Assembly (NCBI GenBank): GCA_030407315.1
Contig: JALQPE010002619.1
Location: 84,789 to 148,788 of the forward strand
DNA length: 64,000 bases
Direction of reading: 5' to 3'
From: Asparagopsis taxiformis
Lineage: Eukaryota > Rhodophyta > Florideophyceae > Bonnemaisoniales > Bonnemaisoniaceae
The position numbers and the translations under genes were made by a program. How positions within the stretch are numbered: the stretch's first letter is position 1; each line of letters begins with the position of its first letter. Of the stretch, positions 10,677 to 19,930 are shown in pieces. The notes under the pieces were generated by a model. That model did not search any database and was not told the DNA's origin. It saw nothing but the letters and a program-made list of their open reading frames with translations.

Positions 10677-10844
10677 TATGTCGAATATTTTGGACTAACT
10701 CATTTGCGGCTACTTGTAACTTCCGAACATGCAACCACTGCCTGGGATACATGGTCCTCTCCCACTTCAAATTTTCCGAACACGGCAACTGCACGCATGA
10801 AACAAAGTGAGCCTTAATAAACGAACCCGAGATATAAACCAATT

Positions 10845-11684
10845 CTATTGTCGCATCAAAGCCATTCTCTGTTCCATAACCTCCAATGCTACATACGCCC
10901 TCGCAGCAACCGTTGGCTCAAACAAAACTTCTCCCTGCTCGCTCGCAGACGTCTTTTCACCATCAGCATTCGGCAATCCTTCACATGCCGCCCGTACCAC
11001 TTTCAATCCGCTCTGCAACAAAGCATCATTTACAAACTTCTCCGCCACGAAGCGCTCCAACGCCACAATGGCAGCATATCTCACACCCCAGTCCGGTTCC
11101 ACGTCTGCAAGTTGCACAAGTACGGTGTACGCCTTCTCCGCCTCTGCGCTTGAGGAATACATCAATGCAGACAATGCCCGACAGGCAGCGCGTCGAACGT
11201 TTGGGATAGGCCCCTTTTCTGCACATGCAATGCACACATCTGCCACGGAGGGATCACCGATTTTGGCAATGGCGCGCAGTGCGTACGCATTCACAGAATA
11301 GTTGAAGGCAGCCACGCCGCGCAACAGGCTGGGAAGCGACTCGGTTCCAGCAGATGCAAGCGCGTCGATTGCAATGTTTGCTGCGACGGGATTGTTGAAG
11401 CCCAGCATGTCAACCAATACGGGCAGTATTTGGGGGTTTTCAGGCACTGCGGATGCGAGTTGTTCTGCGGCAGAGATCAACTCCGTCGGCGAATCTGGTC
11501 CGCCTTGTATGTATTTTACGCGTGCTGCAAGCGGTTTTGGAAGCGTAGCTAGATCGATTTCGTAGTCTATTCCACCGTTTACACCGCTCATTCTCACAGC
11601 GGATGTGGAGCGGTGCGACTGGCGCTGCTGTAGGACAGGGAGAGCTGAAATGAAGGCTGGGGTGCGCTGCATGATGATGAGCAT
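10845..11684 (-). CDS. cpcF: Phycobilin lyase subunit, CpcF/PecF-like HEAT-repeat protein, plastid-targeted
   Basis: About 279 residues from the first ATG at 11684 (the open frame extends to 11750 but starts with TTG). The Ser/Arg-rich first 30 residues, with the A-V-R-M-S-G segment, look like a plastid transit peptide. The rest is a chain of HEAT/PBS-lyase repeats: V-L-V-D-M-L-G-F-N-N-P-V-A-A, N-Y-S-V-N-A-Y-A-L-R-A-I-A-K-I-G-D-P, V-R-R-A-A-C-R-A-L-S-A-L and D-W-G-V-R-Y-A-A-I-V-A-L. These are the hallmark blocks of cyanobacterial CpcF/PecF, which with CpcE/PecE attaches phycocyanobilin to the phycocyanin alpha subunit. The exact bilin and substrate cannot be read from sequence. This gene is the strongest pointer to a phycobilisome-bearing host. 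Confidence 0.78.
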   Translation of the reverse strand: MLIIMQRTPAFISALPVLQQRQSHRSTSAVRMSGVNGGIDYEIDLATLPKPLAARVKYIQGGPDSPTELISAAEQLASAVPENPQILPVLVDMLGFNNPVAANIAIDALASAGTESLPSLLRGVAAFNYSVNAYALRAIAKIGDPSVADVCIACAEKGPIPNVRRAACRALSALMYSSSAEAEKAYTVLVQLADVEPDWGVRYAAIVALERFVAEKFVNDALLQSGLKVVRAACEGLPNADGEKTSASEQGEVLFEPTVAARAYVALEVMEQRMALMRQ

Positions 11685-12139
11685 GGGTAGTTGAAACTTA
11701 TCAAGAAGTGGAGTGAATTTGAGATGGGATTCGTGGGGTTTGATGTTCAATCTCTAATTGAGTCGCTCACCGGCGATCCACAGGATGGATAGATAACGCT
11801 CGGTAATGTTAGGACGATTGGGGTGTTGTTGACTTGGGGGGTTTGAGAAAGTGGGCAGGGAGGAAACGGGAGTTGCAATATCAATATTTTTGTTGGGATT
11901 GATCGACTTGGGAGATCGTTTCAGATACAATCCCAAAGGGGAAACAAGCGACAGCTTGTCCCCGCCTGAGACTTCAAATATGTATTGCTGGTCTGGATTG
12001 ATGCGACGTCATATGCAATTGTCTCAGAGATGCACTCAAGAGCGACACCATCACTGTTCATCAGCCGAACCTGTCAACAATTTCCAACACCTCCAAGCAT
12101 CTTTAGTACAAACTATTCCAAACACAACCTCCTTCAATA
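11685..12139. other. Intergenic, divergent promoter region
   Basis: This stretch separates the CpcF-like gene (minus strand) from the small spliced gene (plus strand). I see no gene, repeat or clear TATA element in it. Confidence 0.5.
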
Positions 12140-12485
12140 ATGAACTACAAGAGCACAGCTGCCCTGCAATGGTACGCGTCTTTCTCACCACTTGCTGGTC
12201 CCTTCCAAATCGCCAAACTAACCAGCCAAACCACTCCCCTCGATCAGGATCCTAGTCTTCTCAGCAGGCATCGCCTCCCTCAAGGTAACGCCTGTATCAC
12301 TAATCACTCAACAACAACATATCATTCAACCAAACTAACCCAAAGTTCCCAATCAGCTCGGCAAAATGTACGCGAAGGACCACGCAGCCAACATGGCCAC
12401 AAGCTACAAAGACGCTACAACCCGCCAACAAATATCTGACGAGATAGACCGTCACAATGAGCGAGTCCCCTCCAGGCAAAACTAA
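12140..12485 (+). CDS. Small 65-residue membrane protein gene with two introns; function unknown
   Basis: Three exons, 12140-12171, 12248-12284 and 12357-12482 (stop 12483-12485), give a 65-codon frame. Intron 1 (76 nt) starts GTACGC and ends CAG; intron 2 (72 nt) starts GTAACG and ends CAG. Both carry an ACTAAC branch-type motif upstream of the acceptor, the same signal as in the neighbouring folate gene. The product has a short N-terminus, one probable membrane segment (W-I-L-V-F-S-A-G-I-A-S-L, residues 11-22) and a charged, helical C-terminal tail. I do not recognise the family; the shape suits a small subunit or assembly factor of an organelle membrane complex, which is inference. The stop lies 3 bp from that of the convergent HPPK-DHPS gene. 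Confidence 0.65.
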
Positions 12486-12488
12486 TCG

Positions 12489-14082
12489 CTAACCATTTCT
12501 GACAGCATCGCACGCCCGTACCGCATCTGCAATATTCGCAGAATGTACGCGCACCATATCAACGCCCCCAAGCGCCACCGCAGCACCAATTGCACCTGCA
12601 GTCGCCCAATCCCTCGCCTCAGCCCCCGAGCTTACAAATCCCTTCATCCATGATTTTCGACTGGCACCAAGAACACACGGGTATCCACCGCAGGCACGTA
12701 CAAACTCCTTCCCATGCCGCATCAAATTTACACTACCTTGTGCCTGTTTTGCAAACCCTATTCCGCAATCGATCATCATGCTCCAGCGCGATATTCCAGC
12801 GTCTTGCGCTTTTTCTAGCCGGATCTTCAGCTCGCTGCCTACTTCGGCCGCGATGTTTGTCTGCGTGTATTTTGATAAAGCTTGCATTGTTTTCGGGTCG
12901 CCTCGTGTGTGCATTTGTATGCTTGCCGCCCCTGTTTTTTGTAGTATGTCGTGCATGTTGCTATCCAAACCCCCAGCCGATATGTCGTTGATGATCTCCG
13001 CGCCATTTGATAATGCTTCTTTTGCGACGCTACTTTGGTAAGTGTCGCATGATATGAGCAAATGCGGAAATTCAGTGTGAATCGCTGATATTGCTGCTGT
13101 TACACGGCGCAGTTCTTCTTCTGGACCAACTGACTCTGCACCCGGTCGTGTGCTCTGCCCACCAATCTGATTGTAGCGATAAATTGAGCATGAAGAAATG
13201 ATCGAGCGCTTGTTAGAACAAATTCGTCACAGCCATTTGAGATGCGTTTCAAGAAGGTGTATCCATATACGTACATCAATGATATCAAAACCTGCATTAG
13301 CAAATTCTTCCGCCTTAAATAACACGTCTTGAACCGTTCGCAGTTGTCCGCCGTCACTGAAACTGTCCGGCGTGGCGTTTATGATTCCCATTAGTTTCGT
13401 ATTATTCCCCCATTTGAGCAGCTGACCTGTGTAAGTTGGAGTTACTCGAGTGAGTCCCGGTCCCCCTTGCAAATCCAGTAGGGAAGAAAGAAGTTCAGAA
13501 ACTGAAAGTTCCTTTCCGCTTGTGCTGGGGATTGTTAGAATGTCAGACAAATCCAACAAAGGGCGAAGAACAAACTCACGCTCAGCTATTCTCGGGTGGG
13601 GAACAATTAGCTCCCCGTCAGGCTTGGAAATAATCTGATTGTTGTAAAGCGCAATATCCAAATCGATTGGGCGCGGGCTGTTTCGTATTGCATTGAAGTC
13701 CCTTCCTAGATCCGATTCAACAGCCTTCAGTTTTGCGAGAAGTTCAAGTGGTTCAAGATCAGTTTCTATTTCGCAGGCTGCATTGAGAAATGAAGGCTGA
13801 TCTGTGATGTACATCCTGTATGCGAGCGTGATTGCCTTGTTAGTAATCTTGTATATTTGTTGTACATGTCGGAAATCCTTCCGAAAAGAGAATAACGTAC
13901 GGAGCACTTTCATACAGGAATGATGTTCGATGAACACGCGACCATTTTTCCATCTGATCCAAAGCCCGGCGAAGATAATTTGCTCTGTTGCCAAGATTTG
14001 ACCCGAGGGCTACGATGGCCCGGGAAGCTCCTGCGCTTCCCGATGACAAACTCCGAATCCCATGGTGGATTCCTTGAGACAT
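12489..14082 (-). CDS. Bifunctional HPPK-DHPS folate biosynthesis enzyme, three exons
   Basis: Exons on the minus strand are 13901-14082, 13275-13815 and 12489-13166, joining in frame to 466 residues. Intron 1 (13816-13900, 85 nt) and intron 2 (13167-13274, 108 nt) both start GTACGT, end CAG and have a CTAAC branch motif. The N-terminal half is hydroxymethyl-dihydropterin pyrophosphokinase (V-A-L-G-S-N-L-G-N-R; R-P-I-D-L-D-I-A-L-Y). The C-terminal half is dihydropteroate synthase (G-I-I-N-A-T-P-D-S-F-S-D-G-G; G-G-Q-S-T-R-P-G-A-E-S; M-I-D-C-G-I-G-F; G-A-S-R-K-S). The second intron falls inside the D-I-I-D/I-G-G-Q-S-T motif, which confirms the splice. The plant fusion is mitochondrial, and the Ser/Arg-containing N-terminus could be a presequence. 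An upstream exon cannot be ruled out. Confidence 0.9.
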
Positions 14083-14486
14083 GGAAAATACAAGTCGATC
14101 AATGCGTACAAAACAAACATACGATTAGTGGTAGGAAACTATTGACGAAACGGTTTTCAAGGCAAATTTGCCATCTTAAATCTCAGTAAATCTGTGGTCC
14201 AGGCACCACATCGAGATACTCCAGATATGCTTGTGATGCAACAAAACAATGTATAGTGTACCTCATGGGGAAAGAGACATTCTGTTCGTCGCACCCATGA
14301 GACTGAAGATGACCAAGATAACAAACTTGTGTGCACTTTGTTTAAAAATGGAGTCTTCGTATCCATCTCGCGACCCAACGACTTTATTATTGAAACAATT
14401 ATTACCCATGAATCAATCTGAAGCTCTACAACCAAGACACTTTTCAATCATCGAAGCATCCAACATTGGACTCATAGGCCCAACAT

Positions 14487-15395
14487 CTACTTTAACGGAA
14501 GTGCATCACGAAGCAGAACGAAAACACCGCCACCATCACCTCCTAAAGGTGGCGCTCTCGCAACTCGAATGTCAGCATCAAGAAACGTGGTCTCAATATA
14601 CCCAACAGGGCTACGCAGCCCATATCTCAGAGGTGGCAACCGTCTCACATCATAACCAGCCAACGTCTCTGGCTTGAAAGAGCTTTCCGTAAAAGTAATA
14701 TCAATCTTGACGTCCGACTTTCTAAATCCCTTTGCCGCAACCTCAACAGATGCCATAGTCTGTCCTATGAACTGATTACTGATCGGCGCAAAGGGTGGTT
14801 CAAGCTCCACAATATTCGTAAGTTCATAATCATGTTTCTGTCCCTCCTCAGCCTCGTACACGTTTTGGTATATTTGTCCGACCAGTGCGACGGGTGTCAA
14901 CAAGGCCAATGAGACGATGTCAAACGCATTTGTGAATAGCAATCGCCACCGGCCAGTCAATTGAGGGTCGTCACATGGAGCCGGAGTTGGATTCTGACGC
15001 TCAATTTGTTCAATTAGTGTAATGATTTCTTTGCGTTGACTCGGACTTGCTACAAACCCGCGATTTGTGGTACTGACGGAGGTTAGTAGCTCTCGTTTAA
15101 GGTCCTCGAGTGGAATTTCGCGCACAGCAGCCTCTAGTACTTCTGGATGTGTTGTGGCAGAGGTCCCCTCTGTTGTGGAGTTGCCAAGAGGTTCTTCACT
15201 GTTTGAGTACGGCATTTCCGACGAGTAATTGGAGCCAGTACCGTTTTCTGACATTGAAATTCTGGTACGAGAGTGAGGTCGGGTGAGTGTTGTTCGTTTC
15301 AGAATGGGACGTGATTTTGTTGTGCGGTGATGCGCGATTTGAAGCGGGATGTGAAAGGACGATATGAAGGTGGGCGGTTTGGTTGACAGGTGCAT
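14487..15395 (-). CDS. Plastid lipid-associated protein / fibrillin (PAP family)
   Basis: A 302-residue intronless frame. The first 50 residues are rich in His, Thr, Arg and Ser with almost no acidic residues, as expected for a plastid transit peptide. The PAP/fibrillin domain follows (about residues 90-298), with L-T-G-R-W-R-L-L-F-T-N-A-F, G-Q-I-Y-Q-N-V-Y and N-I-V-E-L near its start. The family's closing motif is also present: Y-I-E-T-T-F-L-D-A-D-I-R-V-A-R then F-V-L-L-R. Fibrillins are lipocalin-like proteins of thylakoids and plastoglobules that bind lipids or quinones; the ligand cannot be read here. The gene is divergent from the HEATR6-like gene across about 450 bp. Confidence 0.85.
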   Translation of the reverse strand: MHLSTKPPTFISSFHIPLQIAHHRTTKSRPILKRTTLTRPHSRTRISMSENGTGSNYSSEMPYSNSEEPLGNSTTEGTSATTHPEVLEAAVREIPLEDLKRELLTSVSTTNRGFVASPSQRKEIITLIEQIERQNPTPAPCDDPQLTGRWRLLFTNAFDIVSLALLTPVALVGQIYQNVYEAEEGQKHDYELTNIVELEPPFAPISNQFIGQTMASVEVAAKGFRKSDVKIDITFTESSFKPETLAGYDVRRLPPLRYGLRSPVGYIETTFLDADIRVARAPPLGGDGGGVFVLLRDALPLK

Positions 15396-15848
15396 GGTGC
15401 TTCGCGTGTTGGAGAGGTTCAGTAATGGGTCCCTTGGGAATGGACAACTGATTCAGATGAAGGAGCTGAAGAAACTTGTAGTGGAAATAATTCTTCTTGG
15501 ACTATGAGATGGAGCAATGACCAGGCTAAACATAATGAAGATGACCGACTGGTGCTTTGTGGCTCAATTGTGAAATCACATGCGCCGTGACACGCGATGA
15601 GATATCTGCCGGTGATATTGGTTTGAGCGGCCCAAATTATCCAGTTTTCATCTTCATATCCACACGTGTTAAATCAGATGCCAAATTCAAAATCACCATA
15701 TCTGAATTTAAATTACTCCATAATTTGCATTCCACATTCCAAAATCAACCCAACTGCTATTGAACACATGACGTCAATAAGGCACCACCATTACCACCGG
15801 CCCTTGTGTCTACCCAACATCTACCAATCTCACCTCCACATTCTATGA
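15396..15848. promoter_or_regulatory. Divergent intergenic region with a TGACGTCA palindrome
   Basis: This region lies between the fibrillin and HEATR6-like start codons. It contains the perfect 8-bp palindrome TGACGTCA at 15769-15776, 73 bp before the HEATR6-like ATG. That is the classical bZIP (CRE/C-box) binding site in other eukaryotes. No TATA box is evident. Regulation is inferred from the motif only. Confidence 0.35.
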
Positions 15849-18602
15849 ATGGTCGGCTCCAGAAACAGAGCGGTCCGCAGGCGTCAGAACCGTCGAGCAA
15901 CCCCGGCCGCCACCGTTGAAGACATCAAAACCGCTGCAAATCGCTTCCTCGACCTCCCCGATGATAACGCAATCAGTACTCTCAACACTCATCTGCAATC
16001 GCTCGTACAACAGACCAGTCATGAAAATCAAAACCTCGTCGGCTCTTCAATATTCTCGCTGCTACAAACACACACTCCATCTCCAATTCACCGTGTACGT
16101 CTCGCCGAGTTGGCAGAACGCATGACGGAATGGCACTCCGCGGCTCCTGAGCAAGCCATAAGTGTCATCACAGATATCTCCATCTCATGCGTATCTGCAA
16201 CAGACGCGCGTGACACAGCAGCTCTTGCAGCCTGCATGCGAGCTGTAACATCCATTGCAAATGCAGCATCTAATCAAACGCGCGATATTCTCGAACGAAA
16301 GATTCCCCTACTCATCGAGCCGCTTCACAACGGTCTGTTCCGTCCACGTGCCATGTATCCAACTACGCCCGACAGTGATGGCGCGCTTTCCGCCTCCATG
16401 GGTTCTGCGTCCAATTCCGATGCAGATCACTCTGTACGGCATGCAAACACACAGCTTGTGGGTATCAGACTTTGTGCCATTGATGCGCTTGTCGCTCTAG
16501 GCGCAATTTCGTCAAGAGCTCTTGTGCCATTCTGGAGTCTCTTTCTACCGGAGCGTGATGGAGTTGCCGCGCTGACATCGAGCACACGCGAAAATCTCGC
16601 CTCAATTATTTTGTTTGAAAGGAGAAGCGAACTCAGGTCGAGGGCTGTCACAGCTGCTACAGCACTTATTGTGACATCTCGTCGCTTTCTGCAGACAGTC
16701 ACATCGCATCGCGCATCGGATAAATCGCAGGCTTTTACATCGACGAGCTCTCGCGTCCTACGTACGTGTGTTGCCATGCATACAGTTGTTGCGTCGGCTC
16801 TCCGCAAAGAATCGAACCCCATCATACTAGCGAAACTTGCCAAGCTCGCGTCGGAACTAGCCGCGAATACATCAATTCCAACTGTGCCGGAAAAGAATGT
16901 ACTTGCTTTGCTACGTGAATTGATGAACAGAGTTGTAGACTCCCAGACCACAGATCTCACCACCCGTAGTGCAGCAGCATCTGCTATGGCTGTCGTTATC
17001 GGGAAAAGTGGACAGTATTTAAATCCCGCCGTAATGGAGCAAACATGTAAGGCTCTTGTGGAATCGTTAAAAAGTCAAGCAATTCATCCCTCCTCCGAGA
17101 TTATCAACGTCTTTGCAGCTGTTGTTCAAAATCATTGCAGAATGTTTCTGCTGCTATGGCGAGATTTACAGAGACCTGATCCTACTTCATGTCAAGATGA
17201 AGCGTCATTCACAAATTGTTTACATTTCGCTCGCTTAATTGAAACGTTTCTGAAGGGAACACTTGGACGAGAGGAATGGAACAATAGAGCTGTTTCCGAT
17301 CATGGTACATGGTTTGAACTTCGTGATACACTTATACAGCTACACAATGATTTTCTCCAGCATGCCATTCATCAAAGCTGCAGTGCTTTGCAAATATCTG
17401 CAATCGTATCACTGGATTATATCCTGCAACTTTCTAGTGGAAGCAAAATGGATAACGATACCGTCAGTGAGATTATAGATAGCCTAAAAAATACAGGGAT
17501 TAACAGCTATCCCCTTCCTGTTCGGATGGCGGCGCTTCGAGCGCTGGCCAGCTTTCCACTCTCTGGCACCGGTGTGGATGAAGTCATGAGTATAATGGAA
17601 TATTTCGACGTCCTGATCCGAAGCGAAGAAACGGAGCTGCAAATTCGCAGCAAATCTATGACCTCCTATGCTATTCTGCTTCGGAGGATCGAGAAGTGCA
17701 AATTGGAAACAACAGCGTATCTACAACTTTGTAGGAGGACTTTTTCAGGGGTAAGTAGCATTTTGGATACCACAGCTCCAAAATTGGGTGAGTACAGCTC
17801 GGAGCAGTCGACTATAATTTCCGCAGCAAGGACAGCGGCATGTTCATTCATTGTTTCTTTCATATGTGTACACATTGGAAATTCGAGCAGTGATCTGCAA
17901 GAAAGCATTGTTGGCTCGATTCGTGGGAGAGGTCTGGAGCATGTGTTGCGAATATGTCAGGATAAGACAGAACAGGAAAACACCAGATGTACTGCATGCA
18001 AAATGCTTGGAGATGTTATCGAATTTAGTGATGGTGCTATCACGAAAAACAAATTGACGACTGCAGAGCATGACAGTATCATTGCATGCATGCGGAATAT
18101 TTTCAATGATTGCGAACCTACAAGAGTACAGACCTTTGCTGTTCGAAGCTTAAAGAGGGCGACGAAAATTGGTATGGATAAGAGATTCTACATGAGCATA
18201 TTGTGCTTAGCGACTCGCTGCTACCTTGCGGCAAAATCAACATGCCCGAAAACTGATCTTCATTCGCAAGCACGCCACCAGAACAGCATGCTAACAGAGG
18301 AGGTGTGCGGGCTAGTGTATGTGATACTTGACAACGTCGAGGAGGAAATACTCGCAGAAATGGAAAACTTGGAGTTGTGCTGCAGCATTGTCATAGAGTG
18401 TGTACTACTGCATCTGTCGCTACCCACGTATGTGACACAGCATTTGGGCGGGCGTGCAAAAGAGGACAGCGAAGCAATTGTCAAATCCAACAGCTGTATA
18501 CTGTTTGAGTCATTGCCGGAATCATCACAGAATGTTATAATGAAAGCATTGTCATTGGGGAATGGGATTGACGACGACGGATTGGAGGGTAACAATGCCT
18601 AA
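15849..18602 (+). CDS. HEATR6-like HEAT-repeat protein (DUF4042)
   Basis: A 917-residue intronless frame, predicted almost wholly alpha-helical. A basic N-terminus (R-N-R-A-V-R-R-R-Q-N-R-R) precedes a long HEAT-type solenoid. Residues about 245-365 match the DUF4042 block of HEAT repeat-containing protein 6. In that block E-N-L-A-S-I-I-L-F is followed by a helix ending R-S-R-A-V-T-A-A-T-A-L-I, then R-F-L-Q-T-V, then repeated L-A-K-L-A helices. The molecular role of HEATR6 is poorly known, so no function is assigned. It follows the fibrillin gene divergently, and the downstream EamA transporter converges on it from 18872. Confidence 0.65.
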   Translation: MVGSRNRAVRRRQNRRATPAATVEDIKTAANRFLDLPDDNAISTLNTHLQSLVQQTSHENQNLVGSSIFSLLQTHTPSPIHRVRLAELAERMTEWHSAAPEQAISVITDISISCVSATDARDTAALAACMRAVTSIANAASNQTRDILERKIPLLIEPLHNGLFRPRAMYPTTPDSDGALSASMGSASNSDADHSVRHANTQLVGIRLCAIDALVALGAISSRALVPFWSLFLPERDGVAALTSSTRENLASIILFERRSELRSRAVTAATALIVTSRRFLQTVTSHRASDKSQAFTSTSSRVLRTCVAMHTVVASALRKESNPIILAKLAKLASELAANTSIPTVPEKNVLALLRELMNRVVDSQTTDLTTRSAAASAMAVVIGKSGQYLNPAVMEQTCKALVESLKSQAIHPSSEIINVFAAVVQNHCRMFLLLWRDLQRPDPTSCQDEASFTNCLHFARLIETFLKGTLGREEWNNRAVSDHGTWFELRDTLIQLHNDFLQHAIHQSCSALQISAIVSLDYILQLSSGSKMDNDTVSEIIDSLKNTGINSYPLPVRMAALRALASFPLSGTGVDEVMSIMEYFDVLIRSEETELQIRSKSMTSYAILLRRIEKCKLETTAYLQLCRRTFSGVSSILDTTAPKLGEYSSEQSTIISAARTAACSFIVSFICVHIGNSSSDLQESIVGSIRGRGLEHVLRICQDKTEQENTRCTACKMLGDVIEFSDGAITKNKLTTAEHDSIIACMRNIFNDCEPTRVQTFAVRSLKRATKIGMDKRFYMSILCLATRCYLAAKSTCPKTDLHSQARHQNSMLTEEVCGLVYVILDNVEEEILAEMENLELCCSIVIECVLLHLSLPTYVTQHLGGRAKEDSEAIVKSNSCILFESLPESSQNVIMKALSLGNGIDDDGLEGNNA

Positions 18603-18871
18603 AGAAGTTGGTTCAGTCGGGCGAAAAGTATGCTAAAAGTCACAACTGGAAATCATATTTGTGTATTGCTGTAATGATGATGTTCATGAATTTCTGTTCA
18701 GATTGGCTAACGGTGGTGAGGGAATGTATGTCACCGACCTACTATGGGGGAGCTATGCCATAGACTATCGTCTTAACACACGATGCATTACGGTAGTAAT
18801 CTTCAGAAACTTGGCAGCAAATATTTACAACGAATCCTGCATGGCCTTCTGACTTGCAACCAGGCTCGCAG

Positions 18872-19930
18872 CTAGTCCGAGCGCGTCGCTTGATGCACCC
18901 CAATGAGAACCGCAGAGGACAACACCAGGGTTGAACCAAAAAGGCTGAGCATGGAAACTGTTTCACCAAGAAATATTAGGCCGAGCAGATACCCGACGGG
19001 TACGTCCAAATTGCGTATAAGCATTCCAGGGCCCACTTTACAATATTGGAGACCCTGTGTTAAGAGGCATTGGCCACCAAAAGCAAACGTCGAGGAGATG
19101 AGCATTATCAATACTCCCTCTTTGTTAGCCATTATAGCGCCCGGACCCATTGCACCACCAAGCAGTGCGCCAAGCACACTGGAGAAAGCGCCAAACACGA
19201 CCACAGAAGCGATGAAATGAATGTCAGATCCCAAGCTGCGCAGGATGCAGTAAGCTATGGCGCCTGCAAGCGCCGAGAAAAGCGCACAGGCGGTACCAAC
19301 GATATAGCTTGTTTGCGACGCATCCAGACCTTCTAATCCAGAGGTTGGCTGAGCAATGAACACGACACCTACGAAACTGACAACGGCTGCGACGCAATCT
19401 ACCTTTGTAATTGGTTCACCGAGAACCAGGTGCGATATGATAATGCCCAACACTGGCGAGATGAAGAACAAACTGATGACGATTCCAAGTGGTAGCAGTT
19501 CAAGTGCTTTGACAAAGGTGTACAAACTTAGACAACCGAACAAACCACGGCACAAAAGCCATTTCTTTTGGTGGTTGGTTATACTTGCAATTGTGGCTTT
19601 CGGATCGAGATATCGGGCGATGTACACAACAGCGAGCATACATTGTACTAATCCCCTAAGAAACACGCATGCGGCGGCAGAAATATGGTATTGGGTCTCT
19701 GCGATGTGGTTCAACAAGGACATACCCGAGAAACCGAAGGTCGACAAGGCCATAAGGAATAGGCCGTAGAGTTCAGATGAGGTAGTGGAATGCGGATTGC
19801 GCTGCGTGGCGACAACAGGTAACTGAAGCTTGGCATTTTGAAGCAGCGGCTGGGTCTCGCCATTGGCGTTGGGCAAATCTGTTGTTGCGGTCAAGGACAG
19901 CTCGGCATCTCTTTCAGGAGCGGTGCACAT
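18872..19930 (-). CDS. EamA/DMT-superfamily transporter (paralogue A)
   Basis: About 352 residues from the first ATG at 19930 (the open frame runs to 19969 from a GTG). It has a hydrophilic N-terminus of some 50 residues and then about ten hydrophobic segments, in the two-times-five layout of EamA drug/metabolite transporters. Conserved blocks include P-L-G-I-V-I-S-L-F-F-I-S-P-V, L-G-E-P-I-T-K-V-D and S-F-V-G-V-V-F-I-A-Q-P in the first half, and L-T-Q-G-L-Q-Y-C-K-V-G-P-G in the second. Substrate and membrane are unknown. Two closer-related copies lie at 42344-43396 and 45019-46038, so the family has expanded locally. Confidence 0.8.
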   Translation of the reverse strand: MCTAPERDAELSLTATTDLPNANGETQPLLQNAKLQLPVVATQRNPHSTTSSELYGLFLMALSTFGFSGMSLLNHIAETQYHISAAACVFLRGLVQCMLAVVYIARYLDPKATIASITNHQKKWLLCRGLFGCLSLYTFVKALELLPLGIVISLFFISPVLGIIISHLVLGEPITKVDCVAAVVSFVGVVFIAQPTSGLEGLDASQTSYIVGTACALFSALAGAIAYCILRSLGSDIHFIASVVVFGAFSSVLGALLGGAMGPGAIMANKEGVLIMLISSTFAFGGQCLLTQGLQYCKVGPGMLIRNLDVPVGYLLGLIFLGETVSMLSLFGSTLVLSSAVLIGVHQATRSD

